This document shows positions 48,529 through 54,125 of a DNA stretch of 54,125 nucleotides, in pieces (within the stretch, counting starts at the first letter, position 1; each line of letters opens with the position of its first letter). The position numbers and the translations under genes were made by a program. The stretch comes from Actinomycetota bacterium. Lineage in GTDB: Bacteria; Actinomycetota; Acidimicrobiia; Acidimicrobiales; Ilumatobacteraceae. Under the pieces are notes generated by a model. It did not search any database. It worked only from the letters and a program-made list of their open reading frames with translations, and was not told the origin of the DNA. The DNA lies in the NCBI GenBank assembly GCA_016870215.1, contig VGCD01000013.1, positions 1-54,125 on the forward strand. Direction: 5' to 3'.

Positions 48529-50552
48529 CCAGTTGTTGTTGTAGTCGCACCTGTTGTTGGTGGTGCCGTTGTTGCGGCAGCAGCACGTCCGACTGTGAGC
48601 ACCACAGTTGACTGCGGGTTAGCGAGGCTGTTTGCCGCTGTTCCTTGCGTGATCACCTTGCCGTCGCTGGAACTTCCTGCGGGTACTTCGATATAGCGCA
48701 CATCTGCAGACAAGTTCACCTGCGCCAACTTGTTGCGCGCGTCGCCTTCGGTGAGGCCTTCAACTGCGGGCACGGTCACCTGTTGTGGGCCAGAGCTGAC
48801 AAACAACGTGACTGCACGGCCAGCGTCGGCCGGTGTTCCGAATGCAGGGTCGGTGCGAATGACCAATCCCTTTGCAACGGCTCCACTTGCCTCTTCAGTG
48901 ACAGTGACGACGAACTTGTACGGCGCTGCCTGCAGTGTCTCTTGCGCAGCAGTGCTGGTGAAGCCACCGACACTTGGCACCACAACTTGGCCAGCGCCGC
49001 CCGACACAATGACTTTCACTGCTTCGCCTGGTCGTAGCTCTCCACCAGCTTGCGGATCTTGCAGGATCACTTGGCCGAGAGCCAATGTCGGGTCGTTGCG
49101 CACTTCGCTGACAGTGAGCTCAAGGCCAAGTGGCGCCAACTTGGCAGTTGCGTCCTTCACCGAAAGGCCTTGAATTGCGGGCACTTTCACAGGCGCTTTG
49201 GCGGGGTTGTAGGTGAGCGTCACCGACTCACCGGTCTTCAACTCTGTTCCGGGTGCAGGGTCTTGTGCGTACACGATGTTGTCGTCGACACCGTTTTTTG
49301 CCGTGGCTTTCGGCACGGCAACCAAACCAAGATCAACCAATTGTTGCGACGCAGTCGACAACTGAATGTCGGTGAGGTTCGGAACAGAAATTGCTGATGA
49401 CCCGCTGTTCAAGAACGATGCAATGAGCACCCCCATACCAACAACTGCCAACACCACAGCAACGATGGCGCCAATGATGTAGCCACTCATACGCCGCGTC
49501 TCGTTCTCATACATTGCATCGTCATCGCGCACGCCGCCAGAGCTCGGTCCGCCGACTGCTGGCATCATCTGTGTTGCTGCGTTTGGGTTCGTGGCATCAG
49601 CACCAATGCGAGGTAACACGCCGGTGGCACCAGGGTCAGAGGGCAACGCACTCATGGCCGTGGTGACGGCTTCAGCAGATGCGCCACCGCGTGCTTCGAT
49701 CAGCGCGCCAACATCGGCACCTTCCCGGAATCGACGAAGATCGTCACGCACTGCCTCGGCAGTTTGATAACGAACATCGGGAAACTTCGCCAGACACTTC
49801 GCCACAATCGCTTCGAATGAACGCGGAATGCCGTCGACCAGTTGATTGAGAGGCGTGGGCATGTCGTGCACTTGTTTGTATGCAGTAGCGACAGCGTTTT
49901 CGCCCACGAACGGCGGACGACCAGCAACCATTTCGTACAACACAATGCCAAGTGAGTACAGGTCGCTGCGCGGGTCGGGTTGTGCACCTTGTGCTTGCTC
50001 AGGTGAGAAGTAGGTGGCAGTACCCATGACGGCACCGTCTTGGGTGAGATTGTTGTCGTGTGCTGCGTCGATGGCACGTGCAATGCCGAAGTCGGCAACC
50101 TTCACGTCTCCGTTCGACCCAATGAGAATGTTCGCGGGCTTCACGTCGCGATGCACCACACCGTTGCGGTGGGCAAAGGCCAGTGCGGCAGCTACTTCAA
50201 CGGCAACGTCGCTTGCTTGGTTGGGGGTCAACTTGCCCTGCATGCGCAGAATGTCGGCCAAGGTGCGACCCTGCACGAATTCCATCGCCATGAAATAGGT
50301 GTTGCCGCTGCGTCCCCAGTCGTACACCCCGACGATGTTGGGGTGGTTCAAGTTGGCGGCCGACTGGGCCTCGCGGCGGAAACGTTCAACGAAGGCAGGG
50401 TCGGTGGCGAACTCGGGGAACAGCACCTTGATGGCGACGGGTCGGTCGAGCAGCAAGTCGCGCGCCAAGAAAACGTCGGCCATGCCACCTCTGCCGACGC
50501 GGCGTTCGATCTCGTAGCGGTCGTTCACCACCATGCGGTTCTGGTCACTCAT
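48525..50552 (-). CDS. pknB: Ser/Thr protein kinase PknB with four PASTA domains
   Basis: The 675 residues have a kinase domain (about 13-275) with glycine loop [10 protein letters not shown], Lys42 in VAIKVL, Glu61, [10 protein letters not shown] with Asp136, DFG at 154-156 and [11 protein letters not shown] juxtamembrane region and one helix (about 353-379) follow, then four PASTA repeats (starting [30 protein letters not shown] and [10 protein letters not shown]) that bind muropeptides or lipid II. It ends in a Thr-rich tail. It senses cell-wall precursors and phosphorylates proteins such as CwlM, MviN and FhaA in mycobacteria. A pknA gene, normally between pknB and pbpA, is absent here. 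Confidence 0.97.
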   Translation of the reverse strand: MSDQNRMVVNDRYEIERRVGRGGMADVFLARDLLLDRPVAIKVLFPEFATDPAFVERFRREAQSAANLNHPNIVGVYDWGRSGNTYFMAMEFVQGRTLADILRMQGKLTPNQASDVAVEVAAALAFAHRNGVVHRDVKPANILIGSNGDVKVADFGIARAIDAAHDNNLTQDGAVMGTATYFSPEQAQGAQPDPRSDLYSLGIVLYEMVAGRPPFVGENAVATAYKQVHDMPTPLNQLVDGIPRSFEAIVAKCLAKFPDVRYQTAEAVRDDLRRFREGADVGALIEARGGASAEAVTTAMSALPSDPGATGVLPRIGADATNPNAATQMMPAVGGPSSGGVRDDDAMYENETRRMSGYIIGAIVAVVLAVVGMGVLIASFLNSGSSAISVPNLTDIQLSTASQQLVDLGLVAVPKATAKNGVDDNIVYAQDPAPGTELKTGESVTLTYNPAKAPVKVPAIQGLSVKDATAKLAPLGLELTVSEVRNDPTLALGQVILQDPQAGGELRPGEAVKVIVSGGAGQVVVPSVGGFTSTAAQETLQAAPYKFVVTVTEEASGAVAKGLVIRTDPAFGTPADAGRAVTLFVSSGPQQVTVPAVEGLTEGDARNKLAQVNLSADVRYIEVPAGSSSDGKVITQGTAANSLANPQSTVVLTVGRAAAATTAPPTTGATTTTTG

Positions 50553-50585
50553 ACGTGCTCGACACAGGCTAGCGACTGTGATGCG

Positions 50586-52079
50586 TCAGGGAATAAGAGG
50601 TAGCGCGGCATCGAGCAGTCGTTTTGCGACTGGCCCAGCAAGTTTTCCGCCAGTTCCTGCGCTGATTTCCTCATTCACGCCCTTCAACATCACCGCAACA
50701 GCAACGCGCGGTTGTTCAGCTGGCGCAAAACCCATGATCCAGGCGTGTGAGCGTTGTTTCCTCGGATCATCGAACAACTGCGCAGTGCCTGTTTTCGCTG
50801 CTGCTCGCACACCGTTCTTCAGTTGCATGCAACATGCCGCAGTACCTTCTCGCACCACACCTTCCATGAGAGTCGTCATGGTGCGCGCTGTTGCAGCAGT
50901 CATCGGAGTTTTCCAAGGCTGTGGCTGAGTGTCGCTGATGACGGTGTTGTCGTGGGCAACACGACGTTGCACCACATACGGCTTCATCATCACACCGCCA
51001 TTTGCAACTGACGACGCGATCATCGCCATGTGCAATGGAGTGAGCTGAACTCCGCCTTGACCAAAACCATGAATGGCGAGAAGTGCGAGGGAGTTCTTGA
51101 AATAGTCAGCGTCGCCACCAAAAGTGCTGGTCGCCGCACCAGGAAGATCAATCGGCACGGCTTCTTCCAGACCGAACCCTTTGACCCCGTTCACCATGGT
51201 GTCGGGGCCGAGTGCAACTGCAGTTTGTGCAAACGGAATGTTGCACGAACGAAGAAAGACTTCAGCTAGGTCACCACCACATGTTTTCTTTCGGTAGTTC
51301 TGAATGGGATTGTCGGTGTTTGGTGGAACCCACTTGTTTGTCACGGGAAAGTTCGACAAGTTGTTCAACGTGCCGGTCTCAAGACCAATGGAAGTTGTCA
51401 ACACCTTGAACGTCGAGCCCGGCATGTAACGCTCTTGATATGCATTGGCGAGAAGAGGCTTTTCCTTGTCGGCTTGCAATGCCATCAACACATCGTTTGC
51501 TGCACCGGTGTCATGACTGGCCACCTGGTTTGGGTCAAACGTGGGGTTCGAATACATCGCCAGAACTGCGCCGGTGCGAGGGTCCATCACAACTGCACTG
51601 CCCACGCGGCCCTTGAGTGCTTGTTTGGCCACCTTTTGCAGGTCGGAACGAACTGTGAGCTCTACCGTTCCGGTGAGATCACGTGTGAAGAGGTCGTCGA
51701 CACCTTGTACTTGTTGTTGGCCTGTCTTGCCAGTGAGCACGTCGTTCTCGGTGCGTTCAAGTTGCGTGGCTCCGAATGCGACGGTGTAGTAGCCGGTGAT
51801 GTTGGCGAACAGGTCACCTTCGGGGTACTCGCGTTGATATTGAAAGCGTGCGTTTGGACGTGTCTTTGGGTCAATCTTCACTGTGCGCGCAACAACGTCG
51901 CCGTCTGAAGTGACGATGCGCCCGCGTGGAGAGTTGAACTGTCGTACCGTCACACGGTTATTGCGCGCATCTTCCACCAACGAGTCGCGTTGCAAGAACT
52001 GCCAACGATTCACCTGCAGGAATAACACCGCATACAACACGATGAATGCCATGGCAAGGTGACGAATGCGAATGTTCAC
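50586..52079 (-). CDS. pbpA: class B penicillin-binding protein (PbpA)
   Basis: The 497 residues have an N-terminal helix (LAMAFIVLYAVLFLQVNRWQ), the pedestal domain (RQFNSPRGRIVTSDG), and a transpeptidase domain with nucleophile Ser222 in STFK, SCN at 278-280, and KTG at 429-431. It crosslinks peptidoglycan and pairs with the RodA/FtsW glycosyltransferase coded immediately upstream. Its start overlaps the rodA stop (ATGA). The domain order matches mycobacterial PbpA in the pstP-rodA-pbpA-pknA-pknB operon. Confidence 0.96.
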   Translation of the reverse strand: MNIRIRHLAMAFIVLYAVLFLQVNRWQFLQRDSLVEDARNNRVTVRQFNSPRGRIVTSDGDVVARTVKIDPKTRPNARFQYQREYPEGDLFANITGYYTVAFGATQLERTENDVLTGKTGQQQVQGVDDLFTRDLTGTVELTVRSDLQKVAKQALKGRVGSAVVMDPRTGAVLAMYSNPTFDPNQVASHDTGAANDVLMALQADKEKPLLANAYQERYMPGSTFKVLTTSIGLETGTLNNLSNFPVTNKWVPPNTDNPIQNYRKKTCGGDLAEVFLRSCNIPFAQTAVALGPDTMVNGVKGFGLEEAVPIDLPGAATSTFGGDADYFKNSLALLAIHGFGQGGVQLTPLHMAMIASSVANGGVMMKPYVVQRRVAHDNTVISDTQPQPWKTPMTAATARTMTTLMEGVVREGTAACCMQLKNGVRAAAKTGTAQLFDDPRKQRSHAWIMGFAPAEQPRVAVAVMLKGVNEEISAGTGGKLAGPVAKRLLDAALPLIP

Positions 52080-53479
52080 TTGGCCGCTGCCTTCGTTGCA
52101 ATACGGCGCGCACGCCAGGCTTCAATACGTTCCGACACCGATGCAGTATCAGTTGTTTCGTGGAGGCGACGCGAGGTGGTATCGCTGATGCGAAGTAGTA
52201 GTGCAAGCAACACATAGTTGGCCACCAACGACGAACCGCCGTAACTAACGAACGGCAGCGTGACACCAGTGAGGGGAACGACGCGCACGACACCACCAAT
52301 GATGATGAAGGCCTGTACACCAATGATGGTGGTGAGACCAGTGGCGAGCAACTTGTCGAATGCACGGTCGGCACGAAGTGCAGTACGCAATCCACCACCG
52401 ATGAGCAACACATAGGCCGACAACACTGCAACCGAACCAAGCAGACCAAGTTCTTCACCAATCGCCGCAAAGATGAAGTCGTTGTGTGCGGCTGGTACGG
52501 CGGCTGGGTCACCTAGGCCAAGGCCCGTTCCTGTGAGGCCACCTTCGGCCAATGAAAACAGCGCTTGTATTGGTTGGTAACCCCGTGACTCATATTGGCT
52601 CCACGGGTCGAGCCAAATGCTCACGCGAGTTTGCACGTGGCTGAAGGCGTTGTAGGCGACAACAGCACCGACAGCGAAGAGCCCAAAGCCCATGAGCAAG
52701 TAGCTGGTGCGTTCAGTAGCAATCCACAACAGCACCAAGAACAATGTGAAGAACAGAAGTGATGAGCCGAGGTCTTTTTCGAACACCATCACCACTACCG
52801 ATGCTCCCCACGCAAGCATCACCGGAACGAAGTGCTGAGCTTCCGGAAGCACCAACTTGCCAATGCGCCAGGGCTCGGCGCCGATGAGAGTTCCTTCTTC
52901 TTTGGTCTTGGTGGTGAAGTACTCAGCAAGGTACGCCGCGAAGAACACGGCAAGCGAGATTTTTGCGAATTCGCCCGGCTGGAAATTGATCGGCCCAAGA
53001 TTCACCCAAATGCGTGCGCCTCCGCTGGTGAAGCCCAGCGAGGGAACAAGTGGCAACAACAACAAGCCGACACCAACAGCAAGAGTGGTGTAGCGATATC
53101 GACGAAGATCCCCAACGCGTTCAACTACGAGCAGCGTCACTACGAAGGCTGCAATTGCAACGAGTGTCCACGTGGCTTGCAGTCGGGCGAGGCGGTCTGA
53201 GAGCCGCGAGATCATCACAAAACCGATGCCATGCAACAGGGCAGCGAGCGGAAGAAGCAGCGAGTCTGCACCACGTGCAAGGAAACGTACGGCTACATGT
53301 GCAACGACGAGTAGTGCGACAACAAAGCCCAGAAATGGTCCGAGCCCAGCGGGTATCGACGCGTTCTTGCCAAGTGATGCAAGCACGTAAGCCGCCACCG
53401 TGATGGCACCAGCAAGCAGAACGAGGAGCAATTCGCTGCGTCGTCGCGCACTGGCAATGGGGGACGATGCGTGTGGCAA
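52076..53479 (-). CDS. rodA: SEDS-family peptidoglycan polymerase RodA/FtsW
   Basis: The 467 residues show about ten or more helices, and the SEDS signatures: the polar GGARIWVNLGPINFQPGEFAK segment (split reading), VVMVFEKDLGSSLLFFTLFL, the SWIDPW-type WLDPWSQYESRGYQPIQALF, GGLTGTGLGLG, DFIFAAIGEELGLLGSVAV, and GVTLPFVSYGGSSLVANYV near the end. It polymerises glycan strands from lipid II with PbpA. The name rodA rests on its place beside pbpA; the sequence alone would allow FtsW. Confidence 0.94.
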   Translation of the reverse strand: MPHASSPIASARRRSELLLVLLAGAITVAAYVLASLGKNASIPAGLGPFLGFVVALLVVAHVAVRFLARGADSLLLPLAALLHGIGFVMISRLSDRLARLQATWTLVAIAAFVVTLLVVERVGDLRRYRYTTLAVGVGLLLLPLVPSLGFTSGGARIWVNLGPINFQPGEFAKISLAVFFAAYLAEYFTTKTKEEGTLIGAEPWRIGKLVLPEAQHFVPVMLAWGASVVVMVFEKDLGSSLLFFTLFLVLLWIATERTSYLLMGFGLFAVGAVVAYNAFSHVQTRVSIWLDPWSQYESRGYQPIQALFSLAEGGLTGTGLGLGDPAAVPAAHNDFIFAAIGEELGLLGSVAVLSAYVLLIGGGLRTALRADRAFDKLLATGLTTIIGVQAFIIIGGVVRVVPLTGVTLPFVSYGGSSLVANYVLLALLLRISDTTSRRLHETTDTASVSERIEAWRARRIATKAAAK

Positions 53480-53481
53480 GG

Positions 53482-54125
53482 TCAGGGAACCGTGGTCGAT
53501 GTGCTGCTCGTCGTTGTGGAGGTAGAGGTGGTCGTTGTGCTGGTTGTGGTGGTGGTCGTCGCGCTCTCCACGAACTGCAAGAACTTCTGCGCTGTGAGCG
53601 AGGAGGAGAACGTGCGCTCGCTTTCCACATCGCTCACCACACTGGGCGGAAGGTCTTCGACCTTCACATCACTGACTGCACTGATGGTGGGCTTGAACCA
53701 CAGCACGCCACCTGGACGGCCGCGATACACCACCACGACTCCGTCTTTCTCGCCAATGAAGTAGCCGCTTCGCGCGTACATGCCGAGCACGCTTAGGCCG
53801 ATTGCCACAATCGCCACCACCACAATCACCGACAGCGTGACGAGCACTCGTGAGCGCTTCTTCTTCATCTCGGGTGCCGGCATCGCATCTGGAGTTGCGT
53901 CGTCTTGTAACGGTGTCACGAAAGGCCGGGTGCTGTCACCTGAGATGTCGATGTCGTCACCCATCACGTCGATCACTACGACAGTGGTGTTGTCGCGACC
54001 ACCAGCGGCATTCGCAGCATTGACCAACGTTTGTGCTGCTTCACCAGGCACGGGGTGCATGCGGAGAATGTCGGCAATGTCGGCGTCGGTGACTTCATCG
54101 ACAAGACCGTCGCTGCACAACATGA
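53482..54125 (-). CDS. pstP: PP2C-type protein phosphatase PstP, C-terminal part
   Basis: The frame runs off the right edge. What is visible begins in LCSDGLVDEVTDADI, one of the last PP2C motifs, then GRDNTTVVVIDV with the conserved metal-binding Asp. A linker, one helix (VLVTLSVIVVVAIVAIGLSV) and an exoplasmic domain of about 80 residues follow, and then a Thr/Ser tail. PstP removes the phosphates placed by PknB. The stop is two bases before the rodA start, so they are coupled. The N-terminal catalytic motifs lie outside the window. Confidence 0.93.
   Translation of the reverse strand, partial: MLCSDGLVDEVTDADIADILRMHPVPGEAAQTLVNAANAAGGRDNTTVVVIDVMGDDIDISGDSTRPFVTPLQDDATPDAMPAPEMKKKRSRVLVTLSVIVVVAIVAIGLSVLGMYARSGYFIGEKDGVVVVYRGRPGGVLWFKPTISAVSDVKVEDLPPSVVSDVESERTFSSSLTAQKFLQFVESATTTTTTSTTTTSTSTTTSSTSTTVP

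Noticed and set aside
1-54125. Insertion sequences, prophage or integrase genes
   Set aside because: I found no transposase, integrase or terminal inverted repeat anywhere in the window.

Overview
The window is the replication-origin region of an actinobacterial chromosome. The inference rests on gene order. The block cca - secreted DUF6049-like protein - sigma factor/anti-sigma - trxB - trxA - cwlM - parB - parA - rsmG - jag - yidC - yidD - rnpA - rpmH - dnaA - dnaN - recF - dciA - gyrB - gyrA - DUF3566 - tRNA-Ile ... tRNA-Ala ... crgA - glutamine amidotransferase - pknB - pbpA - rodA - pstP follows the order known around the origin of Mycobacterium tuberculosis. The intermediate GC content, many small zinc-ribbon and membrane proteins, and a divergent MviN region suggest a deeper branch such as class Acidimicrobiia. 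That placement is inference, not proof.

Layout. 1-480 is decayed DNA: the end of an unknown gene, a broken tRNA-Gly(CCC) and a broken ECF sigma gene. 493-5559 (minus) holds dcd, a small membrane protein, a GT2 glycosyltransferase, and the rpsF-ssb-rpsR-rplI-dnaB cluster. 5749-8540 holds small conserved genes, a methyltransferase and cca. 8539-17740 (plus) is a run of translationally coupled genes: acetyltransferase, DUF6049-like exoprotein, DegV, a Ser/Thr kinase with an MviN-type ectodomain, an ECF sigma factor with its membrane partner, thioredoxin system, CwlM. 17863-23001 (minus) is parB-parA-rsmG-jag-yidC-yidD-rnpA-rpmH with two parS sites. 23260-32645 (plus) is dnaA-dnaN-recF-dciA-gyrB-gyrA and two small membrane genes, with candidate origin DNA on both sides of dnaA. 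32735-47475 is a variable segment split by tRNA-Ile and tRNA-Ala. It carries a doubly anchored lipoprotein, a Fur-family regulator, hydrolase, DUF1003/MgtE-N pair, acyl-CoA ligase, purU, a large exoprotein, a TetR gene with two stop codons, a flavin reductase, MarR and thiolase. 47566-54125 is the cell-wall and division block: crgA, pabA/trpG, pknB, pbpA, rodA, and a partial pstP.

How the genes work together. DnaA, DnaN, RecF, DciA, DnaB, SSB and gyrase are initiation and elongation factors. ParA, ParB and parS segregate the origin. CwlM, PknB, PbpA, RodA, PstP and CrgA form the phosphorylation-controlled elongation and division machinery. The second kinase (12235-13941) is of special interest because it resembles the intracellular pseudokinase plus ectodomain of mycobacterial MviN, but keeps all catalytic motifs and lacks the flippase.

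Main points for a second look: the active-looking MviN-type kinase; a cwlM gene that seems to start at ATT inside trxA; abrupt synonymous-codon switches in the middle of dnaA and recF; perfect DnaA boxes between cwlM and parB rather than next to dnaA; a TetR gene with two in-frame stops; a decaying tRNA/sigma locus; and a recurrent leaderless promoter pattern (TAnnnT, 6-8 bases, start codon).
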